This document shows positions 1 through 8,735 of a stretch of 64,000 bases of DNA, in pieces; positions within the stretch are counted from its first letter, which is position 1; the number at the start of each line of letters is the position of its first letter. Position numbers and translations under genes: made by a program. The stretch comes from Leifsonia aquatica (GTDB taxonomy: Bacteria > Actinomycetota > Actinomycetes > Actinomycetales > Microbacteriaceae), in NCBI RefSeq assembly GCF_014190775.1, contig NZ_JACHVP010000003.1, positions 496,001-560,000 of the forward strand. The letters are read 5' to 3'. The notes beneath the pieces were generated by a model, which was given only the letters and a program-made list of their open reading frames with translations, was not told the DNA's origin and made no database searches.

Positions 1-66
1 GTGCAGCTTGCTTTGCTCGACCATAGCGGGGTACACGGCCGGGGGACAAGGGGTGCTGGGTGAACG

Positions 67-273
67 TCAGTCGTACGGATCGTCGCGGCTCACATCCACG
101 CCGTCGAACTCCTCGTCGCGGACGGCCTCGTCGTCGTCAGCCGTCTCGTCGTGCTCGGGCTCGACGATGCCGTCGGCGTCGTACGGGCCCTGCCCGCCTC
201 CCTCGGCGATCGCATCCACGTCGATCGGTTCGCCCGACGGCGTCTCGGGGAACTGCTCCTTCGCGTCCGTCAT
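67..273 (-). CDS. small acidic hypothetical protein
   Basis: 68-residue protein that I do not recognise. It is strongly acidic, with many Asp and Glu residues, almost no Lys, and no hydrophobic segment, so it is probably a soluble cytoplasmic protein that may be largely disordered. The ATG at 273 was chosen because GAGGAGG lies a few bases upstream on the minus strand; an in-frame upstream extension is Arg-rich and looks non-coding. It is divergent from the cold-shock gene at 477. No function can be assigned from sequence. Confidence 0.6.
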   Translation of the reverse strand: MTDAKEQFPETPSGEPIDVDAIAEGGGQGPYDADGIVEPEHDETADDDEAVRDEEFDGVDVSRDDPYD

Positions 274-476
274 GGCCGCCTCCTCGCTCACCGTGCGGCC
301 GGGTGTGCGACCGCGCTGGCCCGGATGGTAGGCGCGTGCGGACCGCGCGGGAAGGGGGCGGGATGCGCGGATACCGAGCGTCACGAACGATCGGGATACT
401 CGCGTTTCAGCCGCACTTGGGGGACACTGGCGGTGGGCCGTTCGTGTGGCCCGCGCAGAAGAGAAGGCAGAAAACG

Positions 477-680
477 ATGGCAATTGGCACCGTCAAATGG
501 TTCAACTCGGAGAAGGGGTTCGGGTTCATCGCCCCGGACGACGGTTCGCCCGACGTCTTCGCCCACTTCAGTGAGATCTCCGGGGATGGCTACCGCAACC
601 TCACCGAGAACCAGCGCGTCGAGTACGAGGTGACGCAGGGCCCCAAGGGCCTGCAGGCGTCGAACATCCGTCCGGCCTGA
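477..680 (+). CDS. cold-shock domain protein (CspA family)
   Basis: 67 residues, the normal length for a single cold-shock domain. RNP1 (KGFGFI, residues 13-18) and RNP2-like (VFAHFSEI, from about residue 27) are both present, as is the N-terminal TVKWFN motif. The protein should bind single-stranded nucleic acid as an RNA chaperone in the cytoplasm. The start is the ATG before AIGTVKWF; an AGAAGAGAAGGC purine run precedes it. It is monocistronic and followed by an unusual double palindrome at 758-814. Confidence 0.95.
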   Translation: MAIGTVKWFNSEKGFGFIAPDDGSPDVFAHFSEISGDGYRNLTENQRVEYEVTQGPKGLQASNIRPA

Positions 681-757
681 CGCACCTCCGCTCCACCGGC
701 GAGACCCGCCGCCGCGCTCGCCGTCGAGCGCGGCGGCGGGCGCGGTCGCGCGTGCTC

Positions 758-814
758 ACATTCGTGCCGAATGTCGCGAATGGCGCGGTCAGAGTCGACA
801 TTCGGCACGAATGT
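758..814. repeat. double palindrome element, copy 1
   Basis: Two 19-base arms (758-776 and 796-814) are exact reverse complements separated by 19 bases. Each arm is itself a palindrome of ACATTCG and CGAATGT around a 3-base centre. The same arms recur at 12517-12573. It lies between the cold-shock gene and the GT2 gene, so it may act as a terminator, a mobile palindromic repeat or a protein-binding site. There is no T-tract typical of an intrinsic terminator. Confidence 0.85.
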
Positions 815-913
815 AGAGAGTTCCGTGGCGCATAGGAACCCCGCAGAGAACGCATGAACCGCGCATAGGCCCGCGAAAGGTCACGGGCATGTAACGGCGC
901 GAGGGTTGTGCGC

Positions 914-2164
914 ATGTCGTACGAACCCGCCACCCTCTCGCTCGACATCGCCGTGCCCGTGTACAACGAGCAGGCGACGCTCGAGTCGTCCATCCGCCGG
1001 CTCCACGCCTATCTGACCGACTCCGTCGAGCAGACCTGGCGGATCACCATCGCGGACAACGCCAGCACCGACGAGACCGCCGCCATCGCGGACCGCCTCG
1101 CCGGAGAGCTGAGCGGCGTCGTCGCGGTGCACCTCCCCCTGAAAGGGCGCGGTCGCGCGCTCAAGCAGGTGTGGGGCGCCTCCGAAGCCGAGGTGCTCGT
1201 CTACCTGGACGAGGACCTCTCCACCGATCTCGCCGCGCTGCCCCCGCTGGTCGCCCCGCTGCTCTCCGGGCACTCCGACCTCGCGATCGGCACGCGGCTC
1301 GGCCGCACCTCGCGGGTCACGCGGGGCGGCAAGCGCGAGTTCATCTCGCGCAGCTACAACCTGCTGCTCCGGCGGACGATGTCCGTCGGGTTCAGCGACG
1401 CCCAGTGCGGGTTCAAGGCGATCAGGAAGGACGTCGCGCAGCGCCTCCTCCCGCTCGTCGAGGACGACGCCTGGTTCTTCGACACGGAGCTGCTGATCCT
1501 CGCCGAGCGTTCGGGCCTGCGCATCCACGAGATCCCGGTCGACTGGGTCGACGACCCGCAGAGCTCCGTCGACATCATGGGCACCGCCGTCGAGGACCTC
1601 AAGGGGATGGCGCGGGTCGGCACGAACATCGCCCGCGGCCGCATCCCGGTCGAGTCGATCTACGCGGAGCTGGGGAGGCGGCCGTTCGCGCCGCCGCGAC
1701 CGCCGAGCTTCTTCGGGCAGGTCGTCCGCTTCGGCCTCGTCGGGGTGCTCTCGACCGTCGCGTACGCGCTGCTCTACCTGCTGCTGCAGGCGGTCGTGAC
1801 CCCGCAGGTCGCGAACTTCGCCGCCCTGCTCATCACCGCGGTCGCGAACACGTGGGCCAACCGGCGCTTCACCTTCGGGGTGAGCGGGCCCGGGATGGTG
1901 CGCCACCAGTTCCAGGGGCTCATCGTCTTCGGGATCGCGTGGGTGCTCACCAGTGGATCGTTGCTGGGCCTGCACGCGTTCGTGCCCGACGCCTCGGCCC
2001 GGCTGCAACTGGTCGTGCTCACGGTGGCGAACCTCGTCGCCACCGTCGTGCGGTTCGTGCTGCTGCGGCTCTGGGTCTTCCGCGCCTCCCGCCGCGCACC
2101 GGTCGCAGCCGCCGCACCGGCGGCCTCCCGGACGCTCTCCCTCACCACCAGCGAAAGCGAGTGA
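914..2164 (+). CDS. GT2 glycosyltransferase fused to GtrA membrane domain
   Basis: 416 residues. Residues 10-240 form a GT2 polyprenyl-phosphate sugar transferase domain, with PVYNE near residue 15 and DED/STD (D99, D101) for nucleotide-sugar and metal binding. From about residue 268 a GtrA domain with four hydrophobic segments follows. The family transfers a sugar from a nucleotide donor to undecaprenyl phosphate, and GtrA helps flip the product. The ATG at 914 has GAGGG eight bases upstream; the in-frame GTG at 908 is too close to it. The next gene starts four bases after this stop and encodes the GT39-type partner, so the two probably build and use one lipid-linked sugar, as in Bacillus ykcC/ykcB. 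Confidence 0.9.
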   Translation: MSYEPATLSLDIAVPVYNEQATLESSIRRLHAYLTDSVEQTWRITIADNASTDETAAIADRLAGELSGVVAVHLPLKGRGRALKQVWGASEAEVLVYLDEDLSTDLAALPPLVAPLLSGHSDLAIGTRLGRTSRVTRGGKREFISRSYNLLLRRTMSVGFSDAQCGFKAIRKDVAQRLLPLVEDDAWFFDTELLILAERSGLRIHEIPVDWVDDPQSSVDIMGTAVEDLKGMARVGTNIARGRIPVESIYAELGRRPFAPPRPPSFFGQVVRFGLVGVLSTVAYALLYLLLQAVVTPQVANFAALLITAVANTWANRRFTFGVSGPGMVRHQFQGLIVFGIAWVLTSGSLLGLHAFVPDASARLQLVVLTVANLVATVVRFVLLRLWVFRASRRAPVAAAAPAASRTLSLTTSESE

Positions 2165-2168
2165 CACC

Positions 2169-4247
2169 ATGACCACCACGACCACCGCCGCCACGCCCGT
2201 GGCGCCGCCCCCGACGGCCGCCCCCACGCGCGGCCGCACCCGCACCGTCCTCCGTCGACTCGTGCGCGGCCGGGAGGATGCCGCGGCCTGGGAGCGCCCC
2301 GCGCTGCTCGGCCTCCTGGGCGTCACCCTCCTGCTCTACGTGTGGGACCTCGCCGCGAGCGGCTGGGCCAACTCGTTCTACTCGGCCGCGGTGCAGGCGG
2401 GCTCCGTCAACTGGGAGGCGTTCTTCTACGGCTCCAGCGATGCGGCCAACTCCATCACGGTCGACAAGCCGCCGGCCAGCCTGTGGATCATGGCGCTCTC
2501 CGTCCGGATCTTCGGGCTGAGCTCGTGGAGCATCCTGCTCCCCGAGGCGCTGATGGGCGTCGCGACCGTCGGCCTCGTCTACGCCACGGTGCGCCGCCAC
2601 TTCACCGCCCGCACGGCGCTCCTCGCGGGTGGCGTGCTCGCGATCACCCCGGTCGCCGCCCTGATGTTCCGCTTCAACAACCCGGACGCGCTGCTGGTGC
2701 TGCTGCTCACGCTCGCCACGTATCTGACGCTGCGGGGGATCGAGTCGGGCCGCATCCGCTGGGTGGTGTGGGCCGGTGTCGCGATCGGCTTCGGCTTCCT
2801 CACGAAGCAGTTGCAGGCGTTCCTCATCCTGCCCGTGCTCGCGGGCGTCTATCTGGCCGCGGCGCCGATCTCGTGGCGGAAGCGGTTCGGGCACCTCTTC
2901 GCCGCGCTCGGCGCCGTGGTCGTGGCTGCCGGCTGGTGGGTCGCGATCGTCGAGCTGGTCCCGGCGTCCTGGCGGCCGTACATCGGCGGTTCGCAGACCA
3001 ACAGCTTCCTGGAGCTGACGTTCGGCTACAACGGGCTCGGGCGGCTGACCGGTGACGAGACCGGAAGCGTCACCGGTGGCGGGGCCACGACGGGCGGCGG
3101 GATGTGGGGCGCCACCGGCATCACACGTCTCTTCGACGGTGAGATCGGCGGCCAGATCACCTGGCTGCTCCCCGCTGCGCTGGTGCTGTTCGCGCTGGCA
3201 CTGGTGCTCGGTCGGCGGATGGCGCGCACCGACGGCCGGCGTGCGACCCTCCTGCTCTTCGGCGGCTGGCTCATCGTGACGGCGCTCGCCTTCAGCTTCA
3301 TGGCCGGCATCTTCCACGCCTACTACACGGTCGCGCTGGCCCCGGCTCTGGCCGGGGTCGTCGCGATCGGTGCGGCATCGGCGTGGGGCGCACGCGACCG
3401 GCTGTGGGTGCGGATCGTCTCGGCCGTGGTGATGCTCGGCACGGGAGTCTGGGCCTGGGTGCTGCTGGACCGCGCCACGGACTGGCTGCCGTGGCTGAAA
3501 GTCCTGGTCGTGGTGCTCTCGGTCGTCGCGGCGGCGCTGCTCCTGCTGCCGCAGCGCGGCCGGGCGCTGCGCACCGCGACCATCGCCGTCACGCTCGTCG
3601 CCGGCCTGCTGGCGCCGTTCGCCTACACGATCCAGACCGTCACCACCGCGCACACCGGGTCGATCCCCACGGCCGGACCGACCGTGGCCGGCTCCATGGG
3701 CGGACCGGGCGGAGGGGGAGGCCGCGGCTTCGGCGGCGGCGGACAGGGCGGCCCCGGAGGCCAGGGCGGCACCCCGCCCAACGGCTTCGGGGGTCAGACC
3801 CAGGGCGGGACCACCGGCGGGACCACCGGTGGCACCACCACCGGCGGCACCGGGACCCAGACCGCTCCGGGCGGCACGGGCGGCGGCGGTGGATCGCTCC
3901 TCTCCTCCGGCACCGTGGGCTCGGCACTCTCGGCTCTGCTGAAGGCCGACGCCTCCTCCTACACGTGGGTGGCCGCGGCCATCGGCTCCAACTCGGCGGC
4001 CGGATACCAGCTGGCGACCCAGGAGGCGGTGATGCCGATCGGCGGCTTCAACGGCTCCGACCCGTCCCCGACGCTGGCGCAGTTCGAGGAGTACGTCGCG
4101 AAGGGCGAGATCCACTACTTCATCGCCGGAGGCGTCGGCCAGTCGAACGGCGGGAGCAGCGCTTCCAGTGCCATCTCCAGCTGGGTCGAGCAGAACTTCA
4201 CCGCGAAGACGGTGGACGGCGTGACGGTCTACGACCTGACCGAGTAA
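2169..4247 (+). CDS. GT39/ArnT-like membrane glycosyltransferase with Gly-rich linker (YkcA/B type)
   Basis: 692 residues. The N-terminal cytoplasmic tail (1-45) is Thr/Pro/Arg-rich. About ten hydrophobic segments follow to residue 500, with the family feature of a periplasm-side DKPP motif (near residue 100) that marks the first extracytoplasmic loop of PMT/ArnT enzymes. A glycine-rich stretch lies at about 507-577, then a soluble C-terminal domain typical of YkcA/YkcB proteins. It should transfer a sugar from polyprenyl phosphate onto an outer-surface acceptor. It is translationally coupled to the GT2-GtrA gene. The acceptor is unknown; cell-wall polymer or protein are both possible. Confidence 0.85.
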   Translation: MTTTTTAATPVAPPPTAAPTRGRTRTVLRRLVRGREDAAAWERPALLGLLGVTLLLYVWDLAASGWANSFYSAAVQAGSVNWEAFFYGSSDAANSITVDKPPASLWIMALSVRIFGLSSWSILLPEALMGVATVGLVYATVRRHFTARTALLAGGVLAITPVAALMFRFNNPDALLVLLLTLATYLTLRGIESGRIRWVVWAGVAIGFGFLTKQLQAFLILPVLAGVYLAAAPISWRKRFGHLFAALGAVVVAAGWWVAIVELVPASWRPYIGGSQTNSFLELTFGYNGLGRLTGDETGSVTGGGATTGGGMWGATGITRLFDGEIGGQITWLLPAALVLFALALVLGRRMARTDGRRATLLLFGGWLIVTALAFSFMAGIFHAYYTVALAPALAGVVAIGAASAWGARDRLWVRIVSAVVMLGTGVWAWVLLDRATDWLPWLKVLVVVLSVVAAALLLLPQRGRALRTATIAVTLVAGLLAPFAYTIQTVTTAHTGSIPTAGPTVAGSMGGPGGGGGRGFGGGGQGGPGGQGGTPPNGFGGQTQGGTTGGTTGGTTTGGTGTQTAPGGTGGGGGSLLSSGTVGSALSALLKADASSYTWVAAAIGSNSAAGYQLATQEAVMPIGGFNGSDPSPTLAQFEEYVAKGEIHYFIAGGVGQSNGGSSASSAISSWVEQNFTAKTVDGVTVYDLTE

Positions 4248-4287
4248 CAGAGCGAGGAAAGTCGGGGGCCCGGGCCATCATGGACAC

Positions 4288-5607
4288 ATGACGGACGGGC
4301 CCCCACTCACGCGCGCGCCCGAGACGGTCGACGACGGTGCGCCGCACGGGCGGATCGGGGTCGCCGGCGGCACCGCCCTCTACGTCGCCGCCGTGCTGGG
4401 CACCGGCATCCTCGTGCTCCCGGCGCTCGCTGCGTCCGCCGCCGGGCCGGGCTCGATCCTCGCGGTCGCCGCTCTCGCCCTCGTCTCGGTGCCGCTCGCG
4501 GCGACCTTCGCGGCGCTCGCACGGCGGCATCCCGATGCGGGCGGGGTCGCGACCTTCGCCCGTCGCGCGTTCGGGCCCACGGCGGCCCGGATCGTCTCGT
4601 ACTGGTTCTTCTTCGGCACCCCCATCGGTGCGCCGATCGCGGCCCTCATGACCGCGCGCTACGTCGTCGCCGTGATCGGCGGCGACGCGGTGAGCACGAC
4701 CGTCATCGCCGTCGCGCTGATGGTCGTGCCGGTGGCGGTCACGGCGTTCGGCGTGCGCTTCGCCGCCTCGGTGCAGCTGGTGCTGTCGGGCGCGCTGGTC
4801 GCCGTGCTCGTCTTCGTGCTCGCGGTGGCGGTCCCGCACGGCGACACCGCCCACCTGCAGCCGTTGCTGCCGCACGGCTGGGCCGGGGTCGGCCTCGCGA
4901 TGAGCCTGTACATCTGGGCCTTCGCCGGGTGGGAGGCCGTGGCCGGCATCGGCGGCGAGTTCCGCGATCCGCGCCGCGACATCCCGCGCGCGACCGCGCT
5001 GGCGCTCGTGATCGTGTCGGTCGCCTACTTGGCTATCCAGACGGTGACGGTGCTCGTCCTGGGCGATGCGGCCTCGGCCAGCGAGGTGCCGCTGCTCGAT
5101 CTCGTGACGGTCTCGACCGGGGGCGGCGGCGGGATCGTCGTGGCCGTGATCGCGGCGATCGTCGTCACCGGCGTCTTCAACGCCTACCTCGCCGCCTTCT
5201 CCAAGCTGGGCGCCGCGATGGGCCGCGACGGCGACCTCCCGCGCTGGTTCGGCCGCGGCGCCGAGAACGGCGCGATCGCGCGCCGTGGCCTGCTGCTCTC
5301 CGCCGTGGTGATGGCCGCGTACTCCGTCGTCGTGCTGGCCAGCGGCGACCTCCAGCCGTTCATCCTCGTGCACACGAGCATCGCCGCGGCCGTCTACGGG
5401 CTCGGCGTCGCCGCCGCGGTGGTGCTGCTGCCGCGCTGGTCCGTGGGGTGGTGGATGGCCGTGCTGTCCTGCCTGTTCGCCGCCGGCCTCCTGGTGCTGG
5501 CCGGCTGGCACCTCGTCTTCCCGGCCGGCGTCGCGGTCGTCGCCGTGCTGGTCGGCGTCGTGGCGCAGCGCTCCCGGCGCGCAGCCGTCGCCCGCACCGG
5601 CACGTGA
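4288..5607 (+). CDS. APC-family amino acid transporter (YjeH-like)
   Basis: 439 residues with about twelve hydrophobic segments. The first carries the APC signature GTGILVLPAL (about residues 38-47) that follows the unwound substrate-binding helix. The overall look is that of the APC subgroup containing YjeH, an exporter of methionine and branched-chain amino acids, but the substrate cannot be read from sequence. It lies 40 bases after the GT39 gene and may be read through from it. A LacI regulator follows 86 bases downstream, with no obvious functional link. Confidence 0.85.
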   Translation: MTDGPPLTRAPETVDDGAPHGRIGVAGGTALYVAAVLGTGILVLPALAASAAGPGSILAVAALALVSVPLAATFAALARRHPDAGGVATFARRAFGPTAARIVSYWFFFGTPIGAPIAALMTARYVVAVIGGDAVSTTVIAVALMVVPVAVTAFGVRFAASVQLVLSGALVAVLVFVLAVAVPHGDTAHLQPLLPHGWAGVGLAMSLYIWAFAGWEAVAGIGGEFRDPRRDIPRATALALVIVSVAYLAIQTVTVLVLGDAASASEVPLLDLVTVSTGGGGGIVVAVIAAIVVTGVFNAYLAAFSKLGAAMGRDGDLPRWFGRGAENGAIARRGLLLSAVVMAAYSVVVLASGDLQPFILVHTSIAAAVYGLGVAAAVVLLPRWSVGWWMAVLSCLFAAGLLVLAGWHLVFPAGVAVVAVLVGVVAQRSRRAAVARTGT

Positions 5608-5693
5608 CGGGAGCGCCCAGCGGCTGAGCCGGGATCGCGCATAATGAGGGGAACCCGCGCCCGATGGGTGGCGCGCATCCGAAGGGGGACGCC

Positions 5694-6773
5694 GTGACGG
5701 CAGACGAGCACGCCGAACCGCCGCAGCCGTCCACCTCGGCCGCCCCGGCCGCCTCAGCCGCTCGCCCGCATCCGCCGCGCGCGTCGAGCATGCGCGACGT
5801 CGCCGCTCTCGCCGGGGTCTCCCACCAGACGGTCTCACGCGTCATCAACGGGCACGCGAGCATCCGCGACGAGACGCGCGAACGGGTGCTGCGCGCGATG
5901 GACGACCTGAACTACCGGCCCAACCGCGCCGCGCGCGCACTCGTCACCGCCCGGTCGCGCACCATCGGCGTGCTGTCGACGTCGGCCGCCGCGCTGTACG
6001 GGCCCGTGTCGAGCATCAACGCGATCCAGGACGCGGGACGCGCGGCCGGGTACTACATCGCGGTCGCCCAGCTCGCCGACCTGAGCCCGGCCGGCATCGA
6101 GGCGGGCCTCGACCACCTGCTCGCCCAGGCCGTCGAGGGCATCATCGTGATCGCCCCGCAGGAGGCCGTGCTGGAGCAGATCGCCGCGGCCCGGCTGGGA
6201 GTGCCCTACATCACGTTGCAGAGCGGCACCGCGAGCATCGACCGCGAGCTGTCCGTCGACCAGGTCGCGGGGGCGCGCGCCGCGACCCGTCACCTGATCG
6301 AGCTCGGGCACCGCGCGATCGCGCACCTCGCCGGACCGCAGGCGTGGTTCGAAGCGCAGGCGCGCCGCGCCGGCTACGAGGAGGAACTGGCGGCCGCCGG
6401 GCTGCCGGTGCCCGTCGTCCCGCACGGCGACTGGACGGCCGAGTTCGGCTATCGCGCCGGTCTCCAACTGCTCGCCGACCGCGCGCTCACGGCCGTCTTC
6501 GCCTCCAACGACCAGATGGCGCTCGGCGTCTATCACGCGGCCCACGAGCTCGGGCGGCGCATCCCGGAGGACCTGAGCGTGGTCGGCTTCGACGACATCC
6601 CGGAGGCCGCGCACTTCTGGCCGCCGCTGACGACGGTGCGGCAGGACTTCACGGCGCTCGGCCGGGGGAGCGTCGAGCGGCTCGTCGCCGAGATCGAGGG
6701 AGGGGCGGAGCCGTCGGCCGCCAGCATCCTCCCGGACCTGATCGTGCGCGCCTCGACCGCGCCGCCGCGCTGA
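5694..6773 (+). CDS. LacI-family transcriptional regulator
   Basis: 359 residues from GTG. A Pro/Ala-rich tail (1-30) precedes the helix-turn-helix (MRDVAALAGVSHQTVSRVI) and hinge, then a periplasmic-binding-protein-like sugar domain with the family motif VVGFDDIPEA near the end. GTG 5694 is preferred over the in-frame ATG at 5664 because GAAGGGGG sits six bases before it. The target is unclear: neighbours are an APC transporter upstream and soxR convergent downstream. It may act on distant genes. Confidence 0.85.
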   Translation: MTADEHAEPPQPSTSAAPAASAARPHPPRASSMRDVAALAGVSHQTVSRVINGHASIRDETRERVLRAMDDLNYRPNRAARALVTARSRTIGVLSTSAAALYGPVSSINAIQDAGRAAGYYIAVAQLADLSPAGIEAGLDHLLAQAVEGIIVIAPQEAVLEQIAAARLGVPYITLQSGTASIDRELSVDQVAGARAATRHLIELGHRAIAHLAGPQAWFEAQARRAGYEEELAAAGLPVPVVPHGDWTAEFGYRAGLQLLADRALTAVFASNDQMALGVYHAAHELGRRIPEDLSVVGFDDIPEAAHFWPPLTTVRQDFTALGRGSVERLVAEIEGGAEPSAASILPDLIVRASTAPPR

Positions 6774-6794
6774 GCGGAGTGGGGCGGCCCTGGT

Positions 6795-7250
6795 TCAGTC
6801 TTCGGTGCCGTCCGCCCACAGCCGGGGCCCGGAGCCGGAGGCGGCGAGCTCGTCGGACGGGTTCTGCAGCGAGCACCTGCGCAGGCTGAGGCAGCCGCAG
6901 CCGATGCAATCGGTCAGGTCGTCGCGCAGGTGCTGGAGGTCGCGGATGCGCGCGTCCAGCTCCGTGCGCCAGAGGCGGGAGAGGCGTGCCCAGTCCTTCT
7001 TGGTCGGCGTGCGGCCTTCCGGAAGGGAGTCGAGGGCCGCGCGGATGTCGGCGAGCGGGACTCCCACCCGCTGCGACACCCGCACGAAGGCGATGCGGCG
7101 CAGCACGTCGCGCCGGTAGCGGCGCTGGTTGCCCGCGGTGCGCTCGCTGGCGATGAGGCCCTGGCGCTCGTAGAAGTGCAGGGTCGAGACGGCGACGCCG
7201 CTGCGGGCGGCGACGTCGCCCACGGTGAGGACGGGTTCTGCCGGAGTCAT
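6795..7250 (-). CDS. soxR: redox-sensing MerR-family activator SoxR
   Basis: 151 residues. A MerR winged HTH (8-75) and dimerisation helix are followed by the [2Fe-2S] ligands C115, C118, C120 and C126 in the CX2CXCX5C arrangement that defines SoxR. The family senses redox-cycling compounds through oxidation of the cluster. Actinobacterial SoxR usually controls a few pumps and oxidoreductases rather than soxS. The divergent MFS gene, with a SoxR box in the shared promoter, is its obvious target. The start codon is next to the box, so the mRNA is probably leaderless. Confidence 0.95.
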   Translation of the reverse strand: MTPAEPVLTVGDVAARSGVAVSTLHFYERQGLIASERTAGNQRRYRRDVLRRIAFVRVSQRVGVPLADIRAALDSLPEGRTPTKKDWARLSRLWRTELDARIRDLQHLRDDLTDCIGCGCLSLRRCSLQNPSDELAASGSGPRLWADGTED

Positions 7251-7280
7251 TGACCTCAACCATAGTTGAGGTTCTAGGCT
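7250..7280 (+). promoter_or_regulatory. SoxR box inside a 19-bp-spacer promoter
   Basis: CCTCAACCATAGTTGAGG at 7254-7271 is a perfect 7-4-7 inverted repeat matching the layout of the E. coli soxS box. It lies between TTGACC (7250-7255) and TAGGCT (7275-7280), spaced 19 bases, the overlong spacer that MerR-family activators correct by twisting DNA. The MFS start codon is six bases after the -10 element. Confidence 0.9.
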
Positions 7281-7286
7281 CGGACC

Positions 7287-8735
7287 ATGACCTCCCGCGA
7301 CACCGACGCCGACCCCGCCGGCGCCCCTCTTCCGGCCGCCCCCGCGGCTCCGCCCGCCGGCGACGAGACACCCGCCGACCGCTCTCCGCCGGGCGGCGTG
7401 CTCAGCGCGCACTACCGCTGGGTGAGCATCGGCATGTGCCTGCTCATCATGCTCGCCGCGTTCGAGGCGCTCGCGGTGACCACGATCATGCCGACGGTGA
7501 GCCGGGAGCTGGACGGCGCCGCCCTCTACGCCTTCGCGTTCGCGGGCCCGCTCGCCGTGAGCGTGGTCGGCATGGTGATCGCCGGCGCGTGGGCCGACCG
7601 CGGCAACCCGCGCTCGGCGCTGTACGGCTCGGTCGTGTTCTTCGTCATCGGCCTGCTGGTCGCCGGGACCGCGCAGACGATGCCGCTCTTCGTCGCCGGC
7701 CGCCTCATCCACGGCCTCGGCGGCGGAGCGCTCACCGTCGCCCTCTACGTGATCGTCGCGCGCGTGTACCCGCCACGGCTCCACCCGCGCATCTTCGCGG
7801 GCTTCGCCGCCGCCTGGGTCGTGCCGTCCCTGATCGGGCCGCTGATCGCCGGGCTGCTCGCCGAGAGCGTGGGCTGGCGCTGGGTCTTCCTCGGCGTCGT
7901 GGGGCTGGTCGTCCTCGCGATGTTCATGGTCATCCCCGCGATGCGCGGGGTCCACGGGCCGGAGGCCGGAGCCGAGCTTCCGCCCCGCGACCTGGGCCGG
8001 ATCGGCCTGGCGCTGCTGGTCGCCGTCGCCGTCCTCGCGCTCACGCTCTCGGCGGAGGCGACCGGGCCGGTGCAGTGGATCGTGCCGCCGATCGCGGCCG
8101 TGGGGGCCGTCGTCGCGCTCCGTCCGCTGCTGCCGGCGCGGACATTGCGCGGAGCCCGCGGCCTCCCGAGCGTCATCCTGACCCGCGCGCTCGTCGCCGG
8201 CACCTTCTTCGCAGCGGAGGTCTACGTCCCGTTGCTGCTCGTGACGCAGTACGGGCTCTCGGCCGCGCTCGCGGGCCTCGCCCTCACGGCCGCCGGCCTC
8301 AGCTGGGCGGCCGCCTCCTGGGCGCAGGGACGCTTCGACGGCCTCACGAACCGCACGACCGCGTGGCTCGGGCCGCTCGGGCTGTCGATCGCGATCGCGT
8401 CGCTGGTCGTCACCGCCGCGTTCCACCTCGCGCCCGCGGTCGTCGTCGTCGGCTGGGCGTTCGCCGGCGCCGGGATGGGCGTCCTGTACCCGCGGCTCGG
8501 CGTGCTGACCCTCCAGTACTCCACCCGTGACGACCAGGGCTTCAACAGCTCGGCCCTCTCGATCGCCGACGCCATCGGCTCGGCCATCGCGCTGGCCGCG
8601 ACCGCGATCGTCTACGCCGCACTGCACGCGGCGGGAGGGGCGTGGCCGTTCGTCGGTGCCTACGCCGTGACCGCTGTGCTGTGCGTGCTCGCGTGGCTGG
8701 TCGGCCCGCGCATCCTGAGCCGCCGCGACGGCTAG
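7287..8735 (+). CDS. MFS drug-efflux-type transporter, SoxR target
   Basis: 482 residues, with an N-terminal Pro/Ala-rich tail of about 40 residues and then 12-14 hydrophobic segments resembling EmrB/QacA-type proton-driven pumps. Motif A-like AGAWADRGNPRS follows the second helix. Its promoter contains the SoxR box, so it is most likely induced by redox-active compounds such as phenazines and exports them. The ATG lies about six bases after the -10, so transcript and start codon may coincide. The 3' end overlaps the convergent tetR-like gene by four bases. Confidence 0.88.
   Translation: MTSRDTDADPAGAPLPAAPAAPPAGDETPADRSPPGGVLSAHYRWVSIGMCLLIMLAAFEALAVTTIMPTVSRELDGAALYAFAFAGPLAVSVVGMVIAGAWADRGNPRSALYGSVVFFVIGLLVAGTAQTMPLFVAGRLIHGLGGGALTVALYVIVARVYPPRLHPRIFAGFAAAWVVPSLIGPLIAGLLAESVGWRWVFLGVVGLVVLAMFMVIPAMRGVHGPEAGAELPPRDLGRIGLALLVAVAVLALTLSAEATGPVQWIVPPIAAVGAVVALRPLLPARTLRGARGLPSVILTRALVAGTFFAAEVYVPLLLVTQYGLSAALAGLALTAAGLSWAAASWAQGRFDGLTNRTTAWLGPLGLSIAIASLVVTAAFHLAPAVVVVGWAFAGAGMGVLYPRLGVLTLQYSTRDDQGFNSSALSIADAIGSAIALAATAIVYAALHAAGGAWPFVGAYAVTAVLCVLAWLVGPRILSRRDG

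Noticed and set aside
881-2326. Long open frame antisense to the glycosyltransferase gene
   Set aside because: High-GC DNA gives long antisense frames. The product is Arg/Glu/Asp/Gly-rich low complexity and overlaps a gene with clear motifs.
3690-3900. Tandem DNA repeat in the GT39 gene
   Set aside because: The GGC/ACC-rich repetition encodes a Gly/Thr linker in frame and is explained by the protein.
5664-5693. Upstream ATG start for the LacI gene
   Set aside because: The GTG at 5694 has a well-spaced GAAGGGGG site, while the ATG is about 15 bases from its nearest purine run.
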